A stretch of 64,000 nucleotides of DNA from Actinopolymorpha singaporensis (GTDB lineage Bacteria; Actinomycetota; Actinomycetes; Propionibacteriales; Actinopolymorphaceae), in the NCBI RefSeq assembly GCF_900104745.1, contig NZ_LT629732.1, positions 2,033,981 to 2,097,980 of the forward strand, in the 5' to 3' direction. This document shows, piece after piece, positions 27,462 through 35,683 of this stretch. The notes beneath the pieces were generated by a model, which was given only the letters and a program-made list of their open reading frames with translations, searched no databases and was not told the origin of the DNA. The position numbers and the translations under genes are program-made. Positions within the stretch are counted from its first letter, which is position 1. Each line of letters begins with the position of its first letter.

Positions 27462-27631
27462 CCCCGTACGGGGCCAACGATCAGCGGGTCCGGCGTACCA
27501 ACCGCAGCCAGGTCCTGGTCCGGGTAGTCGAACCGGTTCAGGACGAACCGCATCGCCTCGAGCCGGGCACCTTTCTTGTCGTTGCTCTTGACCACGGCCC
27601 AGGGCGCTTCGATGTCAGTGTAGGAAACATC
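27462..27631 (-). pseudogene. Polyphosphate kinase 2, C-terminal fragment
   Basis: Reads SYTDIEAPWAVVKSNDKKGA, RLEAMRFVLNRFDYP, then VGTPDPLIVG, the conserved end of PPK2 proteins. The P-loop and lid regions are absent, so it cannot be active. Confidence 0.8.
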
Positions 27632-27652
27632 GCCTCCTTCCCCTCGGTGTAG

Positions 27653-28016
27653 GCGCCCAACGAAACCACCGCCAACACGACCGTTGTTCAGGGCAGGCTC
27701 CTGGACACGGCCGGGCAGCCGATTTCGGCGTCGTTGACGTTCACTCCCTCCCCGACGCGGGTGATGGTGCGGTCCGCGAAGGTAGCGCTGTTCAACAAGT
27801 CCGCGACGGTGAACACCGACAGCGCTACTGGCTCGTTCGCCATAGAGGTTCTCGCCCCCGACGACCCTGACCTTGACCCGTCGAACTGGACGTACACGGT
27901 CCGGATCGTCGGGAAGGGCTTGGACGACACCCTCTCCGGTGTGCCTGTGCCGGTGAACGCGCCCGTGGACACCGGCACGGGTAAGCCGACTATCGACCTC
28001 ACCGAGGTTGTGTCCG
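27653..28016 (+). pseudogene. Phage tail-fibre/minor-tail fragment
   Basis: Reads VVQGRLLDTAGQPISASLTF, TPSPTR, then LAPDDPDLDPSNWTYTVRI and GVPVP ... IDLTEVV. The DDPDLxPxxWTYTV block is characteristic of actinobacteriophage minor tail or fibre proteins. It starts just after a TAG and is cut at its 3' side by a different fragment. Confidence 0.65.
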
Positions 28017-28029
28017 TCGCCTCCTCCGA

Positions 28030-28193
28030 CGGCCGGGGAAGTTGCCTTCGAGGTGGTGTTGCCATCGTCGATCACGATGGCATCGCTGGTAAAGGCCGGC
28101 GGTGGTGTCGTGTGTGCGGTGCGCCTCAAGGTAGCGAGCGATGGCCTCCGGCAGTGCGTCCACGGCGATGGTCTGTGGCTGGATGTCGGGCAT
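28030..28193 (-). pseudogene. SnoaL/NTF2-like protein, N-terminal fragment
   Basis: Starts MPDIQPQTIAVDALPEAIAR, YLEAHRTHDTTA, then a frameshift to AFTSDAIVIDDGNT, which suits the first half of a SnoaL-like fold. The remainder is missing at the junction with the phage fragment. Confidence 0.6.
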
Positions 28194-28216
28194 GACGGTC
28201 CTCCCGGGATCGCCGA

Positions 28217-28996
28217 TCAGACGGTCGGTGTGGTGCCGCCGTCGATGACGTACTCGGCTCCGACGATGGTCGAGGCCCGGTCAGAGGCCAGGAAAGCGAC
28301 CAGTTCGGCCACTTCCTCCGGCCGGTTTGGGCGGCCGAGCGGGATGCCGCCGAGGGAGTCCATGAGTCGGCCCAGTGCTGCCTCATGGGTGATGCCCGCC
28401 TCCGGCGCGATGCGGGCGATCAGTTGGTCGGCGGCGGTAGTTTGGGTGAAGCCGGGGGAGACGGCAGTCACGCGCACCCCCTTGGGGGCGACCTCGTTGG
28501 CCAATCCCTTGCTGTAAGTAGCCAGCGCGGCCTTGGCGGCTGCATAGGCGAGCGTGGCGTTCCACAGCGGCATGCGCCGCTGGATCGACGTGACGTGCAC
28601 GATCACTCCCTTGCCAGCCTTGATCATGCCCGGGAGCAGGCCGCGGTCCAGGCGGACGGCGGCCATCAGGTTGGTGTTCAATTCCCGGGCCCAGTCGTCT
28701 TCGCTGAGCCCTGCGAAGCCTCCGGCGGGTGCCTGAGATCCGCCGAGGGTGTTGATCAGTATGTCAACTCCGCCCACGCGGGCGTTCACCTCGGCGACGA
28801 CCTGGGCAGCGCCTTCGACGGTGGTCAGGTCGGCGGCGATGAACGTGTTCGCCTCAACATCGTCGGGACGGCTGCGGGCGGTGACGAGCACGGTCGCTCC
28901 GCCCTCGCGGAAGCGTCTGGCAATGGCGGCGCCGGTACCCTTCGTGCCACCACTGACCAGCGCGCGCCGGCCGGCGAAGGATTCGCTGATGGACAT
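28217..28996 (-). CDS. Short-chain dehydrogenase/reductase
   Basis: 259 residues from ATG 28996. NAD(P) motif GGTKGTG, NNAG-position NTLGG, active-site Ser in VTSIQRR and YAAAK (Tyr/Lys), C-terminal [10 protein letters not shown] classical SDR oxidoreductase. On the minus strand of the cargo region, upstream of the SnoaL fragment. Substrate cannot be read. Confidence 0.9.
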   Translation of the reverse strand: MSISESFAGRRALVSGGTKGTGAAIARRFREGGATVLVTARSRPDDVEANTFIAADLTTVEGAAQVVAEVNARVGGVDILINTLGGSQAPAGGFAGLSEDDWARELNTNLMAAVRLDRGLLPGMIKAGKGVIVHVTSIQRRMPLWNATLAYAAAKAALATYSKGLANEVAPKGVRVTAVSPGFTQTTAADQLIARIAPEAGITHEAALGRLMDSLGGIPLGRPNRPEEVAELVAFLASDRASTIVGAEYVIDGGTTPTV

Positions 28997-29044
28997 AGGG
29001 TCACGTTCCATTCCCCCGGAAACGGCGCAGCCACCGCTCTCACA

Positions 29045-29575
29045 CTACGTCGCAGACGTTAGAGGAAAGAGGCGCGCCCACTGCCTGCCCGAATGTGCGG
29101 CAGGGCATGGTGAAATGCGTCTTTTGCGGCCGCGGGTCGGCCATCCGGGTTGGGGAAGGATGCAAGCAGAGTCCGTCCATAGCCGGTCTGAGTGGTCTGC
29201 ATGCATCATCGCGACCCGGGATCGGCTGGTCCCGAACACCTCGCTGACCCGGCCGGCGATGATGGCGTGGACGGTTGACTGGATGAACTCCACGGCCTGG
29301 TCGTCTCGTTCGTCGATCTCCCAGTTGCCGCTCGGGCCTTGGCCGGCTTCAAGCTGGAAGTCCGAACCGAAGTCGGTCAAGGTCACCGCCAGCGCGTCTG
29401 TCCGGGAAGGGATCAGTTCGGTCACCAATCCGCCGGTTCCCTCGACGTAGCTCTCCCACTGGCGGCGCACCGTGCAGGTGGGGCCGGGCTCGCGTTCAAG
29501 CTCTTCCGCGAAGGCGCGCAGCCGTCGTCCGATCGTGTCGGCAGACCACGCCGGCGCGGACTCCTCGGTTGTCAC
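29045..29575 (-). CDS. Hypothetical protein coupled to nitrilase
   Basis: 176 residues. Its start overlaps the stop of the upstream nitrilase-type gene (ATGA at 29572-29575), so the two are an operon. Acidic, soluble, with motifs LRAFAEELEREPGPTC and FIQSTVHAIIAGRV. The last ~30 residues are Arg/Pro-rich. No family recognised. Confidence 0.65.
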   Translation of the reverse strand: MTTEESAPAWSADTIGRRLRAFAEELEREPGPTCTVRRQWESYVEGTGGLVTELIPSRTDALAVTLTDFGSDFQLEAGQGPSGNWEIDERDDQAVEFIQSTVHAIIAGRVSEVFGTSRSRVAMMHADHSDRLWTDSACILPQPGWPTRGRKRRISPCPAAHSGRQWARLFPLTSAT

Positions 29576-30456
29576 GGGCGCACGCTACCCCCGCCGGCAT
29601 GACTTCCGAGCAGTTCGACCTTGCCGAGTCGGCTTCGCATTGTCGGAGCGTGGCGTGCTCGCCATGCTCGTCCGGAGTCGTAGGCCGGATGCACAGTCCG
29701 GTTGTCCGGGTCGAGGTCGGCAAATACGACCTGGGGTGTTCCATCGGCCACGCCACGGGCCAACCATCGGTCATCTGGGGCAGCGACTCCCGAGGGCGTA
29801 GCTCCCGGGGCGGTGCCAGGAACGGCGAACGCGATCCACATCTCCGTCAGCAGCGCGTACGCCAATGGTCGCCGATCATCCAGGGACTCCGCTGGTGGAG
29901 CATCGCTGTAACTGGCGAGCAGCACGCAGTCCATGCCCTGCGATTCGTACTCGATGAACACTTCCGGCATACGCGCCTCGACGCAGATGGCGCAACCGAA
30001 GCGCATCCCGTCCACGGTGATGACGGTCGCGTGGTCACCTGTTTCGTACAGGACCGCCGCCTCCCGGGGCGACAGAAACCGCTTGTCGTACCGTCCGACC
30101 AGGACTCCATCGTCGCCGATCACGTACAGACTGTTGAACGGTCGTTCGACACCGGGCTCGTGGTGTACCGAACCGACAACCGTCCACAGTGCGAGTTCCC
30201 CAGCATGCTCGATCGTCTGGTGCCGCTCCGCCGCGAGTAGCGGCCAGTCCACTCCTGACCAGTCCGCTTCCGCCAGCCGGCGCCAACTTGGGATACCCGT
30301 CAAAGCCGCCTCCGTGAAGAGGATGAGTCGCGCGCCACCGCCGGCCGCGACCCTCATCAACTCACGAACCTGGCGCCCCTGCTCCCGGATCGAGTCCGGG
30401 TCTGCGAAGTCCGTTGCTCCGACACCCTGCGCCACCGCGATTCTCACCACCGACAT
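29572..30456 (-). CDS. Carbon-nitrogen hydrolase (nitrilase superfamily)
   Basis: 294 residues. The Glu-Lys-Cys triad is readable: Glu in ILFTEAALTG, Lys in GRYDKRFLSP, Cys in CAICVEARMPE. It hydrolyses amides or nitriles of small molecules, probably in the cytosol. First gene of a two-gene operon with the hypothetical protein at 29045. Substrate unknown; no sign of decay. Confidence 0.88.
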   Translation of the reverse strand: MSVVRIAVAQGVGATDFADPDSIREQGRQVRELMRVAAGGGARLILFTEAALTGIPSWRRLAEADWSGVDWPLLAAERHQTIEHAGELALWTVVGSVHHEPGVERPFNSLYVIGDDGVLVGRYDKRFLSPREAAVLYETGDHATVITVDGMRFGCAICVEARMPEVFIEYESQGMDCVLLASYSDAPPAESLDDRRPLAYALLTEMWIAFAVPGTAPGATPSGVAAPDDRWLARGVADGTPQVVFADLDPDNRTVHPAYDSGRAWRARHAPTMRSRLGKVELLGSHAGGGSVRP

Positions 30457-30640
30457 AGCGACGGATCATCACACGACCACACACACCAACGCTGGACCGA
30501 CACGAGCCTCCAACTCGTGTCGTCAAGGTCCCGAGCGCGCTCAGTCGCAGTCTGGCGCGTCGTCTCCCCTTCCTCGACGGGCGTCCCGCTGGGCCAGCAT
30601 CGCCGCAGGTCAGCACGGGGTTAGCGCCACTCATCGCCTC

Positions 30641-30682
30641 TTGGATCTGATGATGGGGGTTCGAGTCTTCCCACCCCAGCCA
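30641..30682 (+). other. tRNA 3'-end-like fragment
   Basis: A T-arm-like GGGGGTTCGAGTCTTCCC is followed by ACCCCAGCCA, resembling the 3' end of tRNA-Gln. No matching 5' acceptor strand (TGGGGT) lies upstream, so it is not a tRNA. It may be an attachment-site relic. The rest of 30457-30831 has no supported gene. Confidence 0.35.
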
Positions 30683-30831
30683 TCCTCTGACCAGCGCATT
30701 TGTCGCCCTCGACGCAGTTCGCTGCCGATCGTCTGGGCCTCTACCCATGGCTACGCCATGAGCCCGCGCCCACGGGATGTCTGGCGGCACTATGGGCTGT
30801 AGGAGGTGACCGGTTACGAGAGGAGATCCAA

Positions 30832-31752
30832 ATGCGTGCGGTGGTCTATCCCGAGTACAGCTCGGACCCGGCCATCCTGGAGGTGCGAGAGCTTCCCACC
30901 CCGAAGGTGTTTCCCGGCTCGGTTCTGGTCGAGGTGCGTGCCGCCGGCGTGAACCCGGTCGACTGGAAGGCGATGTCGGGCGGTCTCGACGCGTTGATCG
31001 ACGCCGTGTTCCCGGTGATTCCCGGATGGGACGTCGCCGGGGTCGTGGTCGGTCTGGGCATGGACACGCCGGAGTTTCAGCTCGGCGACGAGGTGATCGC
31101 CTACGCCCGCAAGGACGTTCTGCGCGACGGATCCTTCGCCGAGCAGATGGCGATACCGGTGCACATGGTGGCTCGTAAGCCCGCCTCGCTCACCTGGGAA
31201 CAGGCGGCGGGTCTGCCCCTGGCGGGTGGCACCGCGCTACGAACGCTCGACGCGCTGGAAGTGGAGGCCGGCCAGACGCTGTTGGTGCACGCGGCCGCTG
31301 GAGGTGTCGGCGGCTTCGCCGTGCAGATCGCCCGGGCTCGCGGAGCGCGGGTAATCGGCACTGCCTCCGAACGCAACCACGCCTACCTGCGCGAACTCGG
31401 CGCGGAGCCGGTCGCTTACGGCGAGGGTCTGGCCGATCGGGTCCGGGAACTGGCTCCGGACGGAGTCGATGCGGTGGCCGACTTCGTCGGAGGTCAGCTC
31501 GAGGTGACGCTGGCGGTGCTGAAGCCGGGCGGGCGCCACGCTTCGGTCGCCGATTGGGACGTCGAGGCCTACGGTGGCCGGATTATCTGGGTGCGGCCGG
31601 ATGGTGCCCAAACGGCGCGGCTGGCCGCGCTTGCTGACGAGGGGCGCCTCAGAGTCGAGGTCGCCTCCACCTACGGCATGGACGAGGTAGCGGAAGCCTT
31701 CAAGGTCAGCCAGGGCGGTCACACTCGGGGCAAGCTCATCGTGGTTCCGTAG
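30832..31752 (+). CDS. NADPH:quinone oxidoreductase-like MDR enzyme
   Basis: 306 residues from ATG 30832 with a strong GAGGAGA ribosome site. Zinc-free medium-chain reductase: NPVDWKAMSGG, PGWDVAGVV, nucleotide motif AAAGGVGGFAVQIA and C-terminal GGHTRGKLIVV. Reduces quinones or enones with NADPH. It faces the element right end at 31968. Confidence 0.9.
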   Translation: MRAVVYPEYSSDPAILEVRELPTPKVFPGSVLVEVRAAGVNPVDWKAMSGGLDALIDAVFPVIPGWDVAGVVVGLGMDTPEFQLGDEVIAYARKDVLRDGSFAEQMAIPVHMVARKPASLTWEQAAGLPLAGGTALRTLDALEVEAGQTLLVHAAAGGVGGFAVQIARARGARVIGTASERNHAYLRELGAEPVAYGEGLADRVRELAPDGVDAVADFVGGQLEVTLAVLKPGGRHASVADWDVEAYGGRIIWVRPDGAQTARLAALADEGRLRVEVASTYGMDEVAEAFKVSQGGHTRGKLIVVP

Positions 31753-31967
31753 GCCGGTTGGCCACGCACCGGAACTCGACGAGCTACTCCGGGTTTCCCA
31801 TCGGATCGCGGGTTTCTCTGAAGAGTCGGTCCGCCGTACAGATGAAGGTTCACGAGTACGGCGGTCCGCAAGCGGAGGAGGACACCGAGATCGGGGTCGG
31901 GCCGGGCACGTCGTTCTGGGTTCGCGTCTGGGACAAGGAGCCGCACAACAACGGCTCGGTCACGTAT
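31753..31967. other. Intergenic with an oxidoreductase N-terminal scrap
   Basis: At ATG 31843 the frame reads MKVHEYGGPQ, the usual opening of an MDR dehydrogenase, then departs at once from the family. A short truncated gene start. Confidence 0.4.
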
Positions 31968-32084
31968 TCGTGGCATGGCTTGTGGCATGAACTGGTGTCA
32001 GCTTTTGGCGAACGGTGGGCTTGGTGGGGGAGTGAGTGGGGGTGTAGTTGCTGGTGGAGGGCTGGTTGGGTGTTGGCGGTGGTT
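31968..32084. repeat. Element right end type A, copy 2
   Basis: Counterpart of 14564-14680 (same length). Directly followed by an att core. Confidence 0.85.
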
Positions 32085-32128
32085 CTCGTAATGCGTAGGT
32101 CGTGGGTTCGATTCCCACAGGCGGCTCC
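32085..32128 (+). other. att site 4
   Basis: 44-bp core identical to that in tRNA-Thr. A decayed integrase end lies 29 bp to its right, the same polarity as int beside att 2. Confidence 0.92.
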
Positions 32129-32134
32129 CATCGA

Positions 32135-32173
32135 AAGCCCCAGGCCAGCGCCATGATCACTGTCCTGGGGCTT
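32135..32173. terminator. Hairpin at integrase 3' end
   Basis: AAGCCCCAGG (32135-32144) pairs with CCTGGGGCTT (32164-32173) around a 19-nt loop holding the integrase remnant's stop codon. A near copy at 34994-35031 sits at the same place in a second integrase remnant. Confidence 0.65.
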
Positions 32174-32330
32174 CTTCGTCCCCGGCGGAGGTCGCGGGAA
32201 ATGCCCCCGAGATGCCCCCGACCTTCCCGGCGGCGGTCCATGGGTTGACGTCCAGCAGGTGCCCGTACAGGTCCATCGTCATCGAAGCGGTGGCATGCCC
32301 CAGCACTCGCTGAACCACCTTTGGATGGAG
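32157..32330 (-). pseudogene. Tyrosine integrase C-terminus, remnant
   Basis: Reads VVQRVLGHATASMTMDLYG, then HLLDVNPW and ends EEAPGQ at a TGA. The LGHA block and the nucleophile Tyr of a tyrosine recombinase are preserved, but everything N-terminal is gone, replaced by a transposase fragment. Confidence 0.85.
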
Positions 32331-32335
32331 CGTAC

Positions 32336-32488
32336 AAGGGGCGCAACGTCATCGAGCGTTCTTTCAACGTCCTGAAACAGTGGCGAGGCTTGGCCACCAG
32401 GTACGACAAGCTCGCCCTGACCTACCGCGGCGGTGTCGTGCTCGGCGCGATCATCAGCTGGCTACGCGAACTGGGAGACACGCCCTAG
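32336..32488 (+). pseudogene. IS5-type transposase C-terminal fragment
   Basis: Reads KGRNVIERSFNVLKQWRGLA, TRYDKLALTYRGGVVL, then AIISWLRELG and stop. This is the conserved end of DDE transposases of the IS5 group in actinomycetes. It abuts the integrase remnant directly. Confidence 0.85.
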
Positions 32489-32540
32489 ACGAGGATGCCT
32501 GACATGTCCTTCTCTCTCGGACCAACCTGAGCCAGCGACG

Positions 32541-33046
32541 CGCAGGCGCGTCATCGTGCTCAACGGAATCCCCTGCTCAGGCAAGTCGACGCTCGCTCGG
32601 GCCTTTCAAGCCGACATGGACGAACCATGGCTCGGCATCGACCTGGATACCTTCACGCCCAACCTTCCACCGAGGCGCACATGGTCAGAGCCGAAGGTGC
32701 TCAGGCGGATCGTGGCTGGAGGCAATGCTGCGGTGGCCGCCGTGGCCGAGGCTGGCAACGACGTCGTGATTGAGCTCGTCGCTAGAAAGGACCCGGGTGC
32801 GAGCTTCGTCCTCGACGATCTGTTTGAGCGCCTGGCAAGCTTCGAAGTCGTCCTCGTCTACCTGCGCTGCTCGTTCGAGTCCGCAAAGAGATGCGAGCCT
32901 TCGCGCGCGGACGAGATGAAGGGCTTGGTCGAGCGCGACTACGGAAACGTCGAGGACGAGTCCTTCGACATTCTGGTCGACACTGACGCACTCAGTGTTC
33001 CGGAGCAGGTGAGACGGCTGACACCAGCCCGCACTTCGCCGCTGCG
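32541..33046 (+). pseudogene. Chloramphenicol-phosphotransferase-like P-loop protein, 5' end lost
   Basis: A frame open from 32433 reads RRRVIVLNGIPCSGKSTLAR, GIDLDTF, then VVLVYLRCSFESAKRCEPSR, matching CPT-like small kinases. No in-frame ATG precedes the P-loop strand; the frame runs back into the transposase fragment, so the original start seems lost (an internal GTG at 32556 is the only nearby option). At the 3' side it runs into a foreign integrase segment and stops at 33296. Probably defective. Confidence 0.6.
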
Positions 33047-33268
33047 GACACCTGGACGCGTGCCGCGTACACCCCTTGGGGCATACCGGCGGACATCCTC
33101 GCTTCGCCCCCCCGCATGCACGGCACAGCCCGACGGGCACGGCCGCGTCTTGTGTAAGAGAGCCCCGCAGTCGTGCGGATACTCGCAACCGTGTCGCCAC
33201 GCGGTGCGCTGCAGTACACATGCGGCAGATCAGGAGATACGAAGCGGGCGAACAACAGCCGTTGTTTC
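33047..33268. other. Chimeric scar: integrase segment joined to XRE segment
   Basis: 33048-33214 closely matches 15257-15428, the Cys/His-rich part of int. At 33216-33268 it switches to sequence matching 18736-18788, inside the XRE gene. Both are in the orientation and order of the element at 14681-23154, so this is a sister element from which the int-to-regulator interval was deleted. Confidence 0.85.
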
Positions 33269-33306
33269 TTACGCGCGGCACCGGGAGACGGTCTAGCCTT
33301 GCGGCC

Positions 33307-33975
33307 GTGGCGATGCTGATCGCGGTGTGGGGAGCATCGGCCGGCATGGGCAAGTCGACGCTGTGTGCGGGCCTGTCCTATTGGCTGGCCGACGCGGGCC
33401 TGAAGGTGGACCACTTCCGTGAAGAGGAGATCCTCACCCGGCCGCAGTTCGGTGCAGTGGCCGACATGTTCCGGGCGACCGGCACCGTCGACGTGGAGAC
33501 GTTGATGGCCGCGTCCGCCGAGTTCGTGTCGGCGGTCCTGGAGAGCGGCGATGATGTCGTGGTCGCAGACGCGTTGGTACCGTTCGTCCCGACGCTGCTG
33601 GCCATGAACTACCCCGACGAGACGATCGACGCGTTCATGACCGATCTCACCGAGGTGCTCGCACCGCTCTCTCCGGTGATGGTCTTTCTCGACGGGCGCG
33701 CCGAGATCGGATTGTCCCGAGCAGCAGCAAGAGAAGACGATAAGTGGCTGGGCTGGTACGTCGACAAACTCGGCCGGTACGAGGTCACTCCTCCGGTAAC
33801 CGACGTCGCGTCGGCGGTGAGGTACCTCCAGCGGGAGCGTGCGGTGACCCTCGACGCGGTTCGCCGTAATGGCTGGCCCCTTGTGATGATCGAGCACGCC
33901 GACGAGCGGTCACCAGTTGAGGTGCTCCAGGTCGCGCAGCGCAGTCTAGCTCCAAGGGTGGGCGGCATCGTCTGA
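33307..33975 (+). CDS. P-loop kinase-like protein
   Basis: 222 residues from GTG 33307 (ATG 33313 also possible). Walker A is WGASAGMGKSTL. A lid-like basic stretch GLSRAAAREDDKW and the strand PVMVFLDG indicate a small-molecule or nucleotide kinase fold. No family can be named. It begins 39 bp after the chimeric scar, so its original promoter may be gone. Confidence 0.65.
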   Translation: MAMLIAVWGASAGMGKSTLCAGLSYWLADAGLKVDHFREEEILTRPQFGAVADMFRATGTVDVETLMAASAEFVSAVLESGDDVVVADALVPFVPTLLAMNYPDETIDAFMTDLTEVLAPLSPVMVFLDGRAEIGLSRAAAREDDKWLGWYVDKLGRYEVTPPVTDVASAVRYLQRERAVTLDAVRRNGWPLVMIEHADERSPVEVLQVAQRSLAPRVGGIV

Positions 33976-34071
33976 AGCATGTCGGCGATCCTCGTCTGCG
34001 CGATGGAAACACCGTAGACACCGGCCAAACCCACTGCCCCTTGACTGCCCGCAGAACCTTGCGCCGCCCGA

Positions 34072-34602
34072 TCAGCCAGGCGGCCCAGACTTGATGTGGC
34101 ACAGGATGGTGTCGACGACCTCGCCAAGGGACTGGTCGCCGTCGACAAGCGTGGCCCCAAGCGACTGCCACATTGCGGCAGACTTGGTGTGGCTTTCGAG
34201 AATGCCGGCCAACTCATCCGGGTGCTTGCCGATGTTGTTGCTAGTACGAGTAATCAACCGATGCATGATCGTTTCCACGGTCGGATTGATCACGAAGACG
34301 CTATCGAAAAGGTGCAGGTTCTCCTTCGTGTTCGAAGTGATAGCAGCGACGAACACTGGGTCACCGGAGTCGAACAATTTCCTGAGAGCCTGAAGGTCCC
34401 AATTCCAGTGGTAACGCTTGGTGTCGAGTGGGGCAGGCGGCCAGTTCTGAAGGCTAATAGCCTCACCGGTCGCCATGTCGTAAAGGCTTGTAACCTCCGG
34501 CATGGTGTCAGTGTTATAGGCCGTGTAGCCCCTCCGCTGAAGTTCTTCGGCCACGGCGGTCTTGCCAGCGCCGGAGGAGCCGGTGATCAGGTAGACGCTC
34601 AC
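34072..34602 (-). CDS. P-loop NTPase / small-molecule kinase
   Basis: 176 residues from GTG 34602. Walker A is YLITGSSGAGKTAVAEEL at the extreme N-terminus, followed by RGYTAYNTDTMPEV (substrate-side Asp) and a late strand SVFVINPTVETIMHRL with a lid-like RTSNNIGKHPDE. The AAA_33/adenylate-kinase-like architecture suggests phosphotransfer to a small molecule. Upstream in-frame codons to 34776 lack family character. Substrate unknown. Confidence 0.7.
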   Translation of the reverse strand: MSVYLITGSSGAGKTAVAEELQRRGYTAYNTDTMPEVTSLYDMATGEAISLQNWPPAPLDTKRYHWNWDLQALRKLFDSGDPVFVAAITSNTKENLHLFDSVFVINPTVETIMHRLITRTSNNIGKHPDELAGILESHTKSAAMWQSLGATLVDGDQSLGEVVDTILCHIKSGPPG

Positions 34603-34764
34603 ACCACCAGAGTCTGACTCACGCGTACACGAGCAACCCACTGGGGACCCACGAGGCCGGCAGCCGCCTTGCCTGTTCCCTCCAGGAGCACGGCAGCTGT
34701 ATGCGCTGGATCCGTAGTAGCCGGCTCGATTACCAATCGGTGTGTGGCCTGGCAAGATCACGCT

Positions 34765-34890
34765 ATGAGCCGTCACGACCCGGGGATGCCGACGTGGGCC
34801 TGGGTCCTGCTCGTGGTCTGCATCTGCCTGCCCGTGCTCACCTTCATCGTGATGATGGCGGTCTTCGTATCGATGGCCGGTGACCCATGA
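34765..34890 (+). CDS. Small single-helix membrane protein
   Basis: 41 residues: MSRHDPGMP then WAWVLLVVCICLPVLTFIVM. A short polar N-terminus and one hydrophobic helix. It is open and bounded by a stop; expression is unproven. Confidence 0.4.
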   Translation: MSRHDPGMPTWAWVLLVVCICLPVLTFIVMMAVFVSMAGDP

Positions 34891-34931
34891 GACACCTGTC
34901 GCACTGCTTCGTTGGGTGCCCTCCCACCGCG

Positions 34932-34992
34932 CCGCGTGGTCTCAGTTGTGGTCTCAATTCCCACTCGTTCGGACCCGTGCAGAGCTCCCACC
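34932..34992. other. Element end type B joined to erased att
   Basis: 34932-34980 repeats the GTGGTCTCAGTTGTGGTCTC end found before att 3. The next bases (GCTCCCACC) are all that remains of an att core before an integrase terminator hairpin, mirroring the order att 4, hairpin, int remnant. Confidence 0.65.
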
Positions 34993-35014
34993 AAAGCCCA
35001 GGCCAGCACCATGA

Positions 35015-35362
35015 TCACTGTCCTGGGGCTTCTTCCTCTCCGGCCACTGATGCAGCCGCCCGGTGCCAGCCCACGGACCGCTTCCAACTCGACTCCCGCA
35101 GCGGCCCACCTCGGGTGCGGCGAAGAGCCACTCCTGAGGCGACTTGTCGGCCGTCCAACGGTCGATGACGGGCACGAGCTCGGCGGCCAGCGGGACCGTG
35201 CGGGCTTGGGCGGTCTTCACCGTGTTCACGTAGAGCCGGCCGCCGCCGTTTCTGGCGAGGAGGCCGAACGCCGGCGGCTACGTTCTGACTGATCCGGCCG
35301 TTAGCCACCGCGTGCTCCAGGATGGACCTCAGCGTCGTGAGCGCACGGGCCGCTGTGGCCAC
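35015..35362 (-). pseudogene. Tyrosine integrase core, remnant with frameshifts
   Basis: Reads ALTTLRSILEHAVANGRISQ, then in a second frame NTVKTAQARTVPLAAELVP and PQEWLFAAPEVG, then returns to the first frame and ends EEAPGQ as the remnant at 32157 does. The sequence belongs to the middle of a tyrosine recombinase; the HxxR box and catalytic Tyr are deleted. Confidence 0.8.
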
Positions 35363-35374
35363 ATCGTGAAGGCA

Positions 35375-35683
35375 GCGCCTTCTCGTAGCACCTGATCAGC
35401 GGTACGCCGACGTACTTCCCGTAGGGCTCGGCGGACAGGTATCCACAGCGTTCGTAAAGGGCGCTCGCTTCCGGCTGTCGCACGCCCGTCGCCACCTTCA
35501 GCGTCCTGTAGCCCGAGCGACTCGCCAGGTCCTCCAGACAGCCACGAGATACCGAGCCTCCGGATGAACGGCCGACCGGCCCTCAGATCCGTACCGATCC
35601 ACCAACTCGCTGAACGCAGCGGCGAGCAGCTCCGACAGGTCGGGATCCATCGGGAGACGTTCCTCGATCAACACGCCGTCCAT
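35375..35683 (-). pseudogene. GNAT acetyltransferase with internal deletion
   Basis: From ATG 35683: LLAAAFSELVDRYGSEGRSA and VHPEARYLVA, then the frame breaks near 35545 and resumes as EDLASRSGYRTLKVATGVRQ, PEASALYERCGY and a CYEKAL end. The missing part is the acetyl-CoA-binding strand and motif A, so the enzyme is dead. It marks the probable right edge of the island. Confidence 0.8.

Noticed and set aside
27653-28016. Evidence for a prophage
   Set aside because: A single tail-protein fragment without capsid, portal, terminase or lysis genes.
30600-30690. Complete tRNA-Gln gene
   Set aside because: Only the 3' part is tRNA-like; no acceptor 5' strand or D-arm can be paired.
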